Shown one piece after another: positions 1-9,617 of a stretch of 64,000 bases of DNA; position 1 is the first letter of the stretch, and each line of letters begins with the position of its first letter. Made by a program: the position numbers and the translations under genes. The notes under the pieces were generated by a model, which was not told the origin of the DNA, ran no database searches, and was given only the letters and a program-made list of their open reading frames with translations. This DNA comes from Gordonia sp. KTR9 (GTDB lineage Bacteria; Actinomycetota; Actinomycetes; Mycobacteriales; Mycobacteriaceae): positions 1,116,001 to 1,180,000 of the forward strand of contig NC_018581.1 of NCBI RefSeq assembly GCF_000143885.2, written 5' to 3'.

Positions 1-1091
1 GTGCACGCCATCGCCCGTTCGGGCTGGATGTCCGACCAGATCTCGAAGACCGAACTCATGATCTTCTCGAACGGGCCCGAGCAGAAGCCGGCACACGGCG
101 ACGGCCAGTCGGCGTTGACCACCGACCCGAGTGGCCCGAGGTCTGCTGTCACGACGCGGTAGAACCCGGAATTCAGTGGGATGTCGGGAAATTGCATCTT
201 CGTGCCGGCGACGATGCCGGCGAACGACCCGCCGAATCCCGCGTTGAGCATCGACGAGATCGAGGCGTGTGATTCGCTGAGGTCGTAGTGAACGGTGTCT
301 CCGGAGATCGTCATCCGTGTCTTGATGGGGATGAGACCCTCCCCGCGCGCCGGGTCCTGATCGATGTAATCCTCGGTGTACCAGACACCATCGGGAAGTT
401 CGGCGATCTTGGCGCGGGTGAGATCCTCGACGTAGTCCTGCACCTCGGCCATCGCCGTCTTGATGGTCTCGACGCCGTACTTGTCGCACAGACGCTGGAT
501 CTCGCGCTCGGCGACGCGGGTCGCCTCCGCCTGTGCCTGCATGTCGCCGATGATGTCGCGCGGGTTGCGGGTGTTCTTCGCGATGAGGTAGGCGACGTCT
601 TCGAGGAACTGGTCCTTGCTCCACAGGCGGGTCGGCGGGATCCGCAGTCCCTCGCCCATGTGATCGAGCGCCTTGACGTTGAACGACCCGGGAGTGGCGC
701 CGCCGACGTCGGCCCAGTGGCCGTTGGCCTGGGCGTAGCCGAGCAGCTCGCCCTGGTAGTAGATGGGCCGGATGATCCGGGTGTCGTTGAAGTGGCTTCC
801 GCCTTCGTAGACGTCGTTGATCACGAAGACGTCGCCCGGATGGATGTCGCCCTCGAACTGCCGGATGACCGCCTTCGCGGTGTAGTGCAGTGTTCCGACG
901 TGGGCCGCGATGTCGCCGGTGCCCTGCATGACGGTGTTGCCCTCGGTGTCGCAGAGCGCCGAGGAGAAGTCACGGGAGTAGATGACGAACGAGTAGCAGG
1001 TGCGCAGGATCTGTTCGGCCATCTGATCGACGGTGTTGATGAAGGCGTTCTTCAGCACCTCGAACGTGACCGGGTCGAGTGTTGTTGCCAT
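1..1091 (-). CDS. hyuB: Hydantoinase B / oxoprolinase beta-type subunit, partial
   Basis: The translation begins MATTLDPVTFEVLKNAF and continues with the conserved HyuB block VIYSRDFSSALCDTEGN (about residues 37-53) and later motifs such as DVFVINDVYEGGSHFND. The family pairs with HyuA for ATP-dependent opening of hydantoin, 5-oxoproline or related cyclic amides, or for acetone carboxylase-like chemistry. Only about 363 codons are present because the gene runs off the left edge, so the C-terminal third is missing. The ATG lies 38 bp after the hyuA stop, so the two should be co-transcribed. The exact substrate cannot be read from the sequence. Confidence 0.9.
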   Translation of the reverse strand, partial: MATTLDPVTFEVLKNAFINTVDQMAEQILRTCYSFVIYSRDFSSALCDTEGNTVMQGTGDIAAHVGTLHYTAKAVIRQFEGDIHPGDVFVINDVYEGGSHFNDTRIIRPIYYQGELLGYAQANGHWADVGGATPGSFNVKALDHMGEGLRIPPTRLWSKDQFLEDVAYLIAKNTRNPRDIIGDMQAQAEATRVAEREIQRLCDKYGVETIKTAMAEVQDYVEDLTRAKIAELPDGVWYTEDYIDQDPARGEGLIPIKTRMTISGDTVHYDLSESHASISSMLNAGFGGSFAGIVAGTKMQFPDIPLNSGFYRVVTADLGPLGSVVNADWPSPCAGFCSGPFEKIMSSVFEIWSDIQPERAMAC

Positions 1092-1129
1092 GGTTGGGGT
1101 TTCCTGTTCTGTCTGAGACGGTTGGGAGA

Positions 1130-3181
1130 TCACTCGGCGGCGGTGAGCAGGAGGTTGCCCCACTCGTCGACCCGCGCGGATGTCCGCGGCGGGACGACGG
1201 TCGTCGAGTCGAGCTGGTCGACGATGCACGGGCCGGTCAGCACGGCTCCGGGCGGCAGGCCGGCGCGGTCGTACACCGGCGTCGCCAGCCGGGCGACCTC
1301 GTCGGGGAAGAGCACGTCCCGCACCTCGAGTGGTTCCGGCGAGAAGGTCGCCGGATCGATGAGGTCGGCGGGTGTGACGTCCATCCGCGGGGTGAGTCCG
1401 ATGGCGCGCAACGAGATCCGGTAGATCTCGACGCCGGTGTCCTCCGCCGCGAAGTTGTGCTCCTTGAGATGTGTCGCGTGGAACGTCGCGACGACCTCGT
1501 CCAGACTCGTCAGCGGCATGGACACGGGCACCGCGATCGCCCGCCACTGTCCCTCGTAGCGCATGTCGAGGTAGTACTCGAAGAGCATGTCGGCGGGGTC
1601 GACGTGCTCGGCCGTCAGACGTTCGCGTCCTTCCTCCTGCAACTCGGCGAAGGTCGCGGCCAGGTGGTCGAGGTCGGCGCCGTCGGCGTCGGCGAGGTAC
1701 ATCCGGGTGATGTCGTGCTGGATGTCGACCAGCATGCAGCCCATGGCCGAGGTGACGCCCGGGTGCGGCGGGATGATGACCGTCGGGATGCCCAGATCCT
1801 TGGCGAGGTAGGCGGCGTGCAGGGGGCCGGCTCCGCCGAAACCGACCAGCGCGAAGTCCCGCGGGTCGTGGCCCTTGCGGATGGAGATCAGGCGGATCGC
1901 GTCGGCCATGTTGGCGTTGGCGACCTTGATGATCGACTGCGCCGCCGTCTCGACGTCGAGACCCAGTGGCGCGGAGATCTTCTCCAGGGCGGCCCGCGCC
2001 ATCGACTCGTCGAGCTCCTTGACGCCGCCGGCCAGCTTCTTGCCGACGGTGCCCAGGATCAGGTTGGCGTCGGTGTTGGTGGCGAGATCCCCGGACGCGC
2101 CGTAGCAGGCCGGTCCGGGGTCGGACCCCGCGGACTGGGGACCGTTGCGCAGCGAACCGGCGTCGTCGAGCCAGGCGATCGAACCACCACCGGCGCCGAT
2201 GGTGAGCACCTCGATGCTGGGGAAGCAGATCGGGTGGCCGAACGCGACGCTCCACATGTTGGTCGTCGCCAGCACGCCGTTGTCGGTGAGCGAGACGTCG
2301 GTCGAGGTGCCGCCCATGTCGAACCCGATCGAATTCTCGAACCCGCATGTGCGGGCGATGTGCCGGCTCGCGATCGCCCCCGCCGCGATCCCGGAGGCGG
2401 CCAGGCGGGCGCCGTACTTCTCGGCCATGGCCGGTGTCATGACTCCGCCGCCCGAATGGAGCAGCAGGACATCGTTGTCGTAGCCGGCATCCGCGAGCCG
2501 GCCCTCGAGCGTCCGGGCGTAGGGGCCGATGATCGGGACCAGAGCGGCATTGGCGACGGTCGTCGAGAACCGCTCGTACTCGAAGATCTCCGGCAGGACA
2601 TCGCTGGAGGTGGTGATCGACACGCCCGGCAGCTCCTCGGCGAGGATCTCGGCCATCCGGTTCTCATGTGCGGGATTGGTGAACGAGTTGACGAAACACA
2701 CTGCCACGGTCTCGATCTCGCGGCGGCGCAGGACCCGTGCGACCTCGCGGGCAGCGTCCTCGTCGAGCGGCTCGAGCACGGTTCCGTCGTAGCCGATCCG
2801 TTCGCTGACGGTCAGGCGATGCCGACGTGGGACAACCGGAGGTGCGACCTCCTGGTACGGATCCCAGGACTCACGGTCGCCGCGCCGGATCTCGATCACA
2901 TCGCGGAATCCCTCGGTCGTCACCAGGGCGACCTTCGGGAACTTCCTCGTGATGAGTGCGTTGGTCGCGATTGTCGTTCCGTGCGAGAAGAACTCGACAT
3001 CTTCCCATCCGACGCCGGCCTGCTCCATCCCGGCCAGCACGCCCTCGATGGGGTTGCTCTGCGTCGGATACTTGGCCGTGACGATCGTGCCGTCGGAGTG
3101 CTGGATGAAGACGTCGGTGAACGTCCCGCCGATGTCGACGGCGGTACGGACCTTGTCGGTCCGGCTGATGGCTTTCGTCAT
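1130..3181 (-). CDS. hyuA: Hydantoinase A / N-methylhydantoinase-type ATP-binding subunit
   Basis: A 683-residue protein with the Hydant_A_N phosphate loop AVDIGGTFTDVF near residue 15 and the second actin-fold loop GFDMGGTSTDV near residue 285, as in N-methylhydantoinase A, 5-oxoprolinase and acetone carboxylase beta chains. The start is the ATG at 3181 because GAGGAAG sits 6 bases upstream. The frame stays open further upstream to 3259, but those residues (MSQLFGGPAPG...) are not family-like. The gene is followed by hyuB and is divergent from a PucR regulator, which suggests ligand-controlled degradation of a cyclic amide. The substrate is unknown. Confidence 0.92.
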   Translation of the reverse strand: MTKAISRTDKVRTAVDIGGTFTDVFIQHSDGTIVTAKYPTQSNPIEGVLAGMEQAGVGWEDVEFFSHGTTIATNALITRKFPKVALVTTEGFRDVIEIRRGDRESWDPYQEVAPPVVPRRHRLTVSERIGYDGTVLEPLDEDAAREVARVLRRREIETVAVCFVNSFTNPAHENRMAEILAEELPGVSITTSSDVLPEIFEYERFSTTVANAALVPIIGPYARTLEGRLADAGYDNDVLLLHSGGGVMTPAMAEKYGARLAASGIAAGAIASRHIARTCGFENSIGFDMGGTSTDVSLTDNGVLATTNMWSVAFGHPICFPSIEVLTIGAGGGSIAWLDDAGSLRNGPQSAGSDPGPACYGASGDLATNTDANLILGTVGKKLAGGVKELDESMARAALEKISAPLGLDVETAAQSIIKVANANMADAIRLISIRKGHDPRDFALVGFGGAGPLHAAYLAKDLGIPTVIIPPHPGVTSAMGCMLVDIQHDITRMYLADADGADLDHLAATFAELQEEGRERLTAEHVDPADMLFEYYLDMRYEGQWRAIAVPVSMPLTSLDEVVATFHATHLKEHNFAAEDTGVEIYRISLRAIGLTPRMDVTPADLIDPATFSPEPLEVRDVLFPDEVARLATPVYDRAGLPPGAVLTGPCIVDQLDSTTVVPPRTSARVDEWGNLLLTAAE

Positions 3182-3488
3182 GGGTACTTCCTCGTGGCTC
3201 GGCGGTCTCGGGACGCCCATCACGAAACCCGGCGCGGGCCCGCCGAACAATTGGCTCATCAGCCAGTACCACGGCGCCGACCGCTGGACGTTGACACGCG
3301 ACGGACCGATGGAGAGCGCGCGACCTGCGCAAACCGTCGTGGGCGGCGCGTAACGCGGATGTGTCCGACATGGACCGGAAACGTGATGTCACACAACGGA
3401 AACAACGACGGCGGTGTGCGGTCGGGTGGTGAGAACGACTGTGAGCACCGATAATCGACGAACAGGGCGGCGGCGAGGAGGCGATCGG
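3182..3488. promoter_or_regulatory. Divergent hyuA / pucR control region
   Basis: 307 bp without a gene between two divergent starts, so it must hold both promoters. Visible elements are GTGA-N2-TCAC at 3382-3391 and two GGAAAC hexamers flanking it. I see no convincing -35/-10 pair. The assignment as PucR-controlled rests on gene order only. Confidence 0.35.
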
Positions 3489-5021
3489 ATGGCGACGGTG
3501 GGTGACGTCGTCGTCGGTGTGGGTCTGCTGTCGGTCACTCCGGGGGCCGCCGAGCGGACGCGACACGTGGAGGTGTCCGGAACCTGCGAGGTCGGTCGGA
3601 TCAAGCCCGCCGAGGTGGGCGCGGGGGACCTCGTCCTCATGGGCCCGACGGGGTGGCCGGCGTCGGGAGCACCGCAGACGTTCGCGGCGACCCTGCGGCA
3701 GTGCGCAGCGGCAGCCGTGGTGGTGGACACCGATGACGACAACCTGTCCGCCGAGTTCGTGTCCGCCTGCGTGAGCCACGGTGTGCCGATCTACATGCTC
3801 CCCAGGGCGAGGAGCTTCCGCGACGTCGAGATGGTCGTCGCGCCGCGTGCGATGGTCGACGATGCCATCGACGAATCAGGTCCGGTGGCATCGATTCTGG
3901 CGTCCCTCGGCGCGTTTCACCGCGCGTCGGGGATCAGCGGGGCCGTGGTGCTCGACGGCGCGGTCCTCACGGTGCCGTCCGCGACCGTCGACACCGATCT
4001 CCTGAGAAAGTCCACCGCCCTGCCCCCCGCTCTCCTGCACGCGATTCCCGGGACCGCCGCGGCCCTGCACATCTCCCTGCCGAGGTCGGGCGCGGCGCTG
4101 GTGCTCTCGAATCCGCGTCGACGTCCCCTCGAATCGACCCGGGTCCGCAAACTCGCGAACGACGCCGACGCCGACGCGTACCTGTTGCGGGTGAACCGGA
4201 CGATGCGCAGACCGCTGGAAGGTTCCCTCGTCCGCGAGCTGATCGAGGCGCGGATCCCGTCCTCGGCGATGGACCCGTGGGTGGGGTCCTTCGGCTACGG
4301 AACAGGTGACCGCGTCCACTCGGTGGCGGTGATCATCGGGCCGCACAGCGACACCTCGGCGGCGAGGGTCGTCGACGCACTGCACGACCTGGGTGCCTGC
4401 GCGGGCCTCGCAACCGTTGCGGCAGCACATGACTCGGTGGCATACGCGCTGATCAAGACCGGCACCGAGAAGGACTCGACGCCCCCGACGGGACGCGACT
4501 TCGAGGCACATCTGCAGATGTTCGCCGACGTCTTCGTCGCCCGGCACGCCGAGCTCGCCGTCGGCGGCAGCTCCTACGTGATCCGCAGCAGCGACGACCT
4601 GACGAGGGGGCTCATCAACGCGCGGCAGATGGCAGAACGGAACTCCCGCGCCGACGACCAGTCGTCGGCCACGATCGCCCTGCCGGTGCCGCTCGCCGCG
4701 ACGCTGCTCGCCGGTGACTCCGAACGGTCAGCGGCGCTGCGCAGTTCGCTGCTCGACCCCGTGCTCGCCTACGACAAGGAAAAGGACACGAGCTACGTGT
4801 CGACTCTCGTGACGTTCTTCGCGCTCGACTGCCACTCGGGCGCGACGGCCAACGAGTTGGGCATCCACATCAACACCTTGCGATACCGCCTGTCCCGCAT
4901 CGAGAAGCTGACCGGACGCGGATTGCAGTCGATGGTCGACCGCACCGACTACTACCTCGCCCTATGCGTCGGCGAGACGTCCCGCGGGCGGGGCGACCGG
5001 AGCCGGCGGACGGCTCCCTGA
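3489..5021 (+). CDS. PucR-family transcriptional regulator
   Basis: A 510-residue protein. Its C-terminus (about 440-500) carries the PucR-type helix-turn-helix: LGIHINTLRYRLSRIEKLTG followed by DRTDYYLALCVGE. The N-terminal part, beginning MATVGDVVVGVGLLSV, matches the purine-catabolism-regulator ligand domain. The ATG at 3489 is preceded by AGGAGG at 7-8 bases; an upstream ATG at 3414 has no such site. Proteins of this family sense pathway ligands and activate neighbouring catabolic operons; here the divergent partner is hyuA-hyuB. The last 60 bases overlap the end of the convergent binding-protein gene, so one of the two ends may have been extended by loss of an older stop codon. Confidence 0.88.
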   Translation: MATVGDVVVGVGLLSVTPGAAERTRHVEVSGTCEVGRIKPAEVGAGDLVLMGPTGWPASGAPQTFAATLRQCAAAAVVVDTDDDNLSAEFVSACVSHGVPIYMLPRARSFRDVEMVVAPRAMVDDAIDESGPVASILASLGAFHRASGISGAVVLDGAVLTVPSATVDTDLLRKSTALPPALLHAIPGTAAALHISLPRSGAALVLSNPRRRPLESTRVRKLANDADADAYLLRVNRTMRRPLEGSLVRELIEARIPSSAMDPWVGSFGYGTGDRVHSVAVIIGPHSDTSAARVVDALHDLGACAGLATVAAAHDSVAYALIKTGTEKDSTPPTGRDFEAHLQMFADVFVARHAELAVGGSSYVIRSSDDLTRGLINARQMAERNSRADDQSSATIALPVPLAATLLAGDSERSAALRSSLLDPVLAYDKEKDTSYVSTLVTFFALDCHSGATANELGIHINTLRYRLSRIEKLTGRGLQSMVDRTDYYLALCVGETSRGRGDRSRRTAP

Positions 5022-6092
5022 CCACCACGGATCGGGCTGGCGTGCGGCGAAGTCGGCGATGACCTCGTACTTCCCGCCCGCGGCACGGCCGACGTAGGAC
5101 GGATGCGAACTGTAGTGATTGGCACGGAAGTAGAACGGCGCGCCCTCGGGATTGTCCTCGAAACGGATGCCGATGAGCGCGCGCGACAGGGCGTCGACGT
5201 CGAGTGACTGGGCCTGCTCGGCGGCCAGCGCGAGCGCGTGCACCGCATTGAACGCCCCGATCTGGGCGGCGTGACTCCACCGCTGGCCCCGCACCTGGGC
5301 CAGATCGCGCCGGAACGTGTCGTTCACCGGCGACGACAGCTCGGAGAAGTAGGTCGCGACCATGTAGTGACCGTCGCTGACCTCGGTCGGCATGTGGGCC
5401 AGGTCCAGTTCGGTGGTGACGGTCGCCGCGATCGGAACCGTGTCCGGGGTCAGTCCGACGAGGTGATGCTGCGTGTAGAACGCGGTCGTCGAGTCGGCGC
5501 CGACGAGATTGCAGACCACGACGTCGGGACGCACGCGATCGATGTCGTCGATGATCGATTCGAACCTCGTCTCTCCGAGGGGTGCGTAGCGGTCACCGAC
5601 GATCTCGATCCCGAGGCTTCCGGCCAGTCGTCGGATCGCCTCGGCCAGAACGCGCGGATAGATGTAATCCGAGCCGACGACGTACACGCGCCGGCCGAGT
5701 GTGCCGGCGATCCACGCCAGATAGTCGGCGATGTACTGGTTGGGCGCCGCGCCGCAGTAGAAGATCCGCGAGTCGGTCTCCTCACCTTCGAAGTAGGTGG
5801 GATACATCAACAACGAGGCGTTCGCGTGGATGGCCGGGGTCAGCGCCAGGCGGGCCGCGGAGGTGTACCCACCGACGATGGCGTCGACGTTCTCGGTGGT
5901 GCACAGATGATTTACCCCGCGGGCGGTCGACGACACCTCGGAGTGGTCGTCGTAGATCGCGACCTGGATGTCCGAACCCAGAACGCCGCCGCGGGAGTTG
6001 ATCTGGTGGACCGCGAGCATCGCCCCGTCCAGGATCGACTGCTCCATCTCCGCTTGGTTGCCCGAGAGGGAATACAGCATGCCGAGTCTCAC
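4962..6092 (-). CDS. AmiC/urea-type periplasmic-binding-fold protein without signal peptide
   Basis: A 376-residue protein starting VRLGMLYSLSGNQAEMEQSI, which is directly the first strand of a type I periplasmic-binding fold of the amide/urea/branched-chain class (Peripla_BP_5/6). Conserved patches include AVHQINSRGGVLG and YFEGEETDSRIFYCGAAPNQ. The GTG at 6092 follows GGGGA, and no hydrophobic leader precedes the fold in frame. It therefore resembles the cytoplasmic sensor AmiC rather than a secreted transporter component, and no ABC transporter genes are adjacent. It may sense the substrate of the hyu cluster. The 3' end overlaps pucR by 60 bp. Confidence 0.8.
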   Translation of the reverse strand: MRLGMLYSLSGNQAEMEQSILDGAMLAVHQINSRGGVLGSDIQVAIYDDHSEVSSTARGVNHLCTTENVDAIVGGYTSAARLALTPAIHANASLLMYPTYFEGEETDSRIFYCGAAPNQYIADYLAWIAGTLGRRVYVVGSDYIYPRVLAEAIRRLAGSLGIEIVGDRYAPLGETRFESIIDDIDRVRPDVVVCNLVGADSTTAFYTQHHLVGLTPDTVPIAATVTTELDLAHMPTEVSDGHYMVATYFSELSSPVNDTFRRDLAQVRGQRWSHAAQIGAFNAVHALALAAEQAQSLDVDALSRALIGIRFEDNPEGAPFYFRANHYSSHPSYVGRAAGGKYEVIADFAARQPDPWWSGSRPPAPVAPPAGRLADA

Positions 6093-6175
6093 GTCGGTCC
6101 CCGATCGGCGCGATCCGTGTGCATGGCAGCCACTATGCCAGCTGGGCCGCTCCTCGGCCTGTCCGGAGAACGACC

Positions 6176-8203
6176 TCAGCGCAGCCCGTCGCCGGCCAGC
6201 AGGGTCAGGTGGCTCGGGTGGTCGGGGTCGAGCACGAGACGTTGATGGCGTCGGCCGCGTGCCTTGATGAGGTCGGGCACGAGGGTCAGGTAGCGCGGCA
6301 GGCTCGCGGCGTAGACGTCGACACGGAGCCGATGACCCGGCTGCAGGACCGCATCGGTGGGGACGAGGTCGACGTCGAGGCGGATCGGTTCGTCGGCGGG
6401 CACCGGCAGCTTGCGCTTGTGGGACAGGTAGTGGTGCGCGGAGAGCAGGCTGCCGTCGTCGGCGTACGTCGACTTCGACTGGTCCAGAGCGCGATTCGAG
6501 GCCGACAGCGCGCCGTTGGTCAACACGACCGACGTGCCGTCGGGCGCGACGTCGTTCACGGTCACCGCCCAGATCGCCTCGTGTGCCGTGGTTGCGACGT
6601 TGAGGCGCAGGTTCATCGCGCCGCTGATCGGGGTGGCCTCGAGTACCGGCTCGGTGGTGAACGACAGTGCGCCGCGTTCCTGGTAACGCGCGTCCTTGGC
6701 GTAGTCGGCGCCGAGGACCAGGGTCGCGCCCGCGGTCACCTGGGTCATGTCGCGGGAACGGAGCCCGCGGCTGTCCGGACGTACGTGCAGCGACGAAACC
6801 CCCTGAGCGGGAGTGGTGCTCAGCGACCCGTCGTGGACCGAATGGTCGGCGGTCGACGATGACTCGGCGGTGAGGTAGAGCCGCGTCGGAGCCACCCCCG
6901 GGCGGGGAAAGCTCTGGCCCGCGGTCCAGGCGCCGCCCTGCTGCAGCATCGTGACCGGTCCGTAGTACTCGATCCCGTTGCGGTGCCCCTTGAGCCAGCG
7001 GTCGAACCACGCGCGTTCGAGGACGTCCAGACGCGGGGGAGCGAACTGACCGCCGTACCCCGACCCGACGTCGAGGTGATAACCGTCGCCGACGATCATC
7101 TGCTTGCGTCCGGGCTCCATCTGCAACCGCTCGTAGACGCCGGTTGCACTGCGGCCGAACAGATCATGCCACGCTCCGACGGTGAAGGTGGGCGCCTCGA
7201 TGCGGTCGACGACCGGATCGCGGTCGTCGAAGTACGGGTCGTCGAAGATACGTGGATCGCGTGCGGTGAGGAACCCCCACAGCAACGAGGGGATCTCGGT
7301 GGCGGGGGACTTCACCCGGTCGATCGCCCAGCGCACCGCGTCGCCGCGCACGAGGTCGCGGATCACATTGGCGGGGTTGGGAACCCACTTGAGCATATTG
7401 ACCGCCGACAACCACACCGGGATGAACGCCGACGGCATGCCGCCGGTGATGTAGATGTCGCGCACCAGGTCGTCGCACCCCTCGACCGCGAAGACGGCCT
7501 GGAGCGCGGCGGGCCGCTTGTCCGCGGCCTGCAGCGAGTTGATGGCAGAGTACGACCAACCGGCCATCCCGACGCTTCCGTCACACCATTCCTGCCCGGT
7601 CACCCAGTCGATGACCTCCACCGAGTCCTGCTGCTCGCGAGGGCCGAGGATCTGCCACTTGCCCAGGCTCGCACCGGTTCCGCGGACATCGACGACCACC
7701 TGTACGTACCCGCTGCGCACCAGGTTCCGATTGATGCCGAAGACGTCGAAGACGCCACCGGACAGCGTCTTCGTCAGCGTGGTGAGTCCCTCGAGCGCGG
7801 TGCCGGTGGCGTCGATCGACCGGGACGCGGTGTGCAGCGCCTTGCCGAGGACCGGGGCGTGCAGGGTCTGGTCGATGAAGTCGATGGCGGCACGGTTGTA
7901 CGGGTTGATGTTGACGACCGCGGGGTAGGGCGTGAGGATCGTCTGCCCGAACCTGTTGGCGGGGCGGATCACGGTGGCGCGCAGGACCACGCCGTCGCTC
8001 ATGGTGATGGAGACGTTGCGGTCGATGACCACGCGTGGGTAGAGCTGCTTGCCGTCGACCTGTTCACGCCAGCGGATGCCGTCGGCGCCGCCGGTGGGAT
8101 CGCCCAGGGGGAGGGTGCCGAAATGCGGCGCACCGCTGGTGCGCGTGCGTGTCGACGGAACGACCCGTGCGCGCGACTGTGTGGGATCCAGCTGATACGT
8201 CAT
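6176..8203 (-). CDS. CocE/NonD-family hydrolase (X-Pro dipeptidyl-peptidase S15 fold)
   Basis: A 675-residue alpha/beta hydrolase. It shows DVRGTGASLGKW (about 172-183), the nucleophile elbow GWSYSA with Ser217, and a C-terminal jelly-roll-like half as in cocaine esterase and S15 peptidases. The opening PRVVIDRNVSITMSDGVVLRA is the usual first strand pair. There is no signal peptide, so it is probably cytosolic. It hydrolyses an ester, amide or peptide that the sequence does not identify. It lies 83 bp from the binding-protein start, and whether it belongs to the hyu group is uncertain. Confidence 0.85.
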   Translation of the reverse strand: MTYQLDPTQSRARVVPSTRTRTSGAPHFGTLPLGDPTGGADGIRWREQVDGKQLYPRVVIDRNVSITMSDGVVLRATVIRPANRFGQTILTPYPAVVNINPYNRAAIDFIDQTLHAPVLGKALHTASRSIDATGTALEGLTTLTKTLSGGVFDVFGINRNLVRSGYVQVVVDVRGTGASLGKWQILGPREQQDSVEVIDWVTGQEWCDGSVGMAGWSYSAINSLQAADKRPAALQAVFAVEGCDDLVRDIYITGGMPSAFIPVWLSAVNMLKWVPNPANVIRDLVRGDAVRWAIDRVKSPATEIPSLLWGFLTARDPRIFDDPYFDDRDPVVDRIEAPTFTVGAWHDLFGRSATGVYERLQMEPGRKQMIVGDGYHLDVGSGYGGQFAPPRLDVLERAWFDRWLKGHRNGIEYYGPVTMLQQGGAWTAGQSFPRPGVAPTRLYLTAESSSTADHSVHDGSLSTTPAQGVSSLHVRPDSRGLRSRDMTQVTAGATLVLGADYAKDARYQERGALSFTTEPVLEATPISGAMNLRLNVATTAHEAIWAVTVNDVAPDGTSVVLTNGALSASNRALDQSKSTYADDGSLLSAHHYLSHKRKLPVPADEPIRLDVDLVPTDAVLQPGHRLRVDVYAASLPRYLTLVPDLIKARGRRHQRLVLDPDHPSHLTLLAGDGLR

Positions 8204-8378
8204 GGTGCATCACCCTGCCTGGGGGAGGTGGCGCACCCGCGGGTTGTTGCACGGATCGAGACGGCCGGGTGGACACCGACACCCCGTCGTGTCGGTCGTG
8301 GGTTCCCCGGTTCGTCCGCTGGCTGCGGATTACAGTGTGTTCCAGGTCACTTCACGCATTCGTTGAAGAATAACTCAG

Positions 8379-8404
8379 GCCCGGTATCGGATGGCTAACC
8401 GGGC
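8379..8404. terminator. Hairpin with T-run between divergently spaced genes
   Basis: GCCCGGT (8379-8385) pairs with ACCGGGC (8398-8404), and the plus strand then reads GGCGTCTTTTT. The T-run faces plus-strand transcription although the only nearby gene ending here, GH76, is on the minus strand. It may be a weak bidirectional terminator or a chance structure. Confidence 0.35.
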
Positions 8405-8417
8405 GGCGTCTTTTTGG

Positions 8418-9617
8418 TCATCGGCGTGTGTGTTCCTGGTCACATTCAGGTAAACCGAGGTCGATCGCCGCCGCGGCTTCGAGCACCATCCAGGCCGACA
8501 GCTGCACGGAGAGGTCTCGCTCCGGGACCTCCGACGGATTGACCGCACCCGCCACGAACTGGGCTTTTGCCCCACCATCGGTGGGGATCACGGCACGTCG
8601 GCGCCAGTCGCTGGAGAAGACCGGGTGTCCGGCGACCTCGGTGCGGTTGGCCCACGCGGCGTCCGCGCTTCGGGTCACGATCCGTGCTGCACGAGCACGC
8701 AGATCATCCGAACCGCCGACGTCGGGAAGGTCGGTGGCGACGAGCGCCAGGTAACGGGCCAGCACGCCGTGGAAGAGGCCCCCGTCGCCGCCGCCCCCTC
8801 CGTCGATCACCCCGTTGGTGCAGGAGTGGCGTTCGACGGCGTCGAGGAGCCGGGCCAGGCGGTCGAGGTGCGTGCGATCCCCGGTCGCGCGCAGGGCCTC
8901 CAGTTCGGCGCCCAGCACGACGCCCTGGCAGTACGTAAAGGTGCCGGTCTCGGGCTTCAGCGAACCGTCGGGGAGCCTCTTGAGGCCGTCGATGATCAGG
9001 TGGGTGTCGGGATCGACGAGGTTGGCGTCCATCCAGTCGCACATCGCCACCGCGCGCTCGACATGACCCGTGCGTGCCAGCAGGATCGCGGCCGGGCCGT
9101 TGGCGGGCGCGTTGAAGAACTGATCGGCTTTGCGCCACGGGATCCCGCCCCCGTCGTCGGGCACCCACGCGTCGAGCATCTGGCCGGCGAGCACGCGGAG
9201 TCCGCCTTCGTGGTCGAGGTGCAGATGGCGGTCGGCGCGTTCGATCGCGAGTCCGAGCCACGCCATGTCGTCGTAGTAGTTGTTGGTCCAGCGGCCGCCG
9301 TTGCGGATCCGGATGCCGCGCAGCAACCGGTCGACGTCGTCGGCGATGTCGGGGTCGTATGACCGGTCGCCGTGGGATGAGCCGGCCACCCGGTGGATGG
9401 CTGCGTCGACGAGAAGGTCGACGAGGTGGGCGTGCCACCAGTAGTGCCACGATCCGAACTGCGCCTGCATGCGTCCGATCGGCCAGGCGACCGCGGCCGC
9501 GCGTGTTCCCGGAAGCCAGAAGGCCCGCTGCAGGTGGCGGTCGTAGACGGCGTCCGCGGCGGCCCGCGCGCGGTCATCGGGGGCGTGCGGATCGGGCGAT
9601 TTGGATTGTTCGTCCAC
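8418..9617 (-). CDS. Glycoside hydrolase family 76 (alpha-1,6-mannanase-like) protein
   Basis: A 399-residue alpha6/alpha6-barrel protein. The GH76 catalytic pair is visible in NNYYDDMAWLGLA, with Asp116 and Asp117. Other family features are FGSWHYWWHAH and repeated aromatic-rich helices. GH76 enzymes cut alpha-1,6-mannan backbones, and in actinomycetes such chains occur in lipomannan and lipoarabinomannan. No signal peptide is present, so a cytosolic or non-classical role should be considered. It is divergent from rplJ with about 280 bp between. Confidence 0.85.
   Translation of the reverse strand: MDEQSKSPDPHAPDDRARAAADAVYDRHLQRAFWLPGTRAAAVAWPIGRMQAQFGSWHYWWHAHLVDLLVDAAIHRVAGSSHGDRSYDPDIADDVDRLLRGIRIRNGGRWTNNYYDDMAWLGLAIERADRHLHLDHEGGLRVLAGQMLDAWVPDDGGGIPWRKADQFFNAPANGPAAILLARTGHVERAVAMCDWMDANLVDPDTHLIIDGLKRLPDGSLKPETGTFTYCQGVVLGAELEALRATGDRTHLDRLARLLDAVERHSCTNGVIDGGGGGDGGLFHGVLARYLALVATDLPDVGGSDDLRARAARIVTRSADAAWANRTEVAGHPVFSSDWRRRAVIPTDGGAKAQFVAGAVNPSEVPERDLSVQLSAWMVLEAAAAIDLGLPECDQEHTRR

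Noticed and set aside
1079..3454. Long plus-strand frame across hyuA
   Set aside because: Shadow of a clear hydantoinase A gene; no ribosome site and no recognisable domain.
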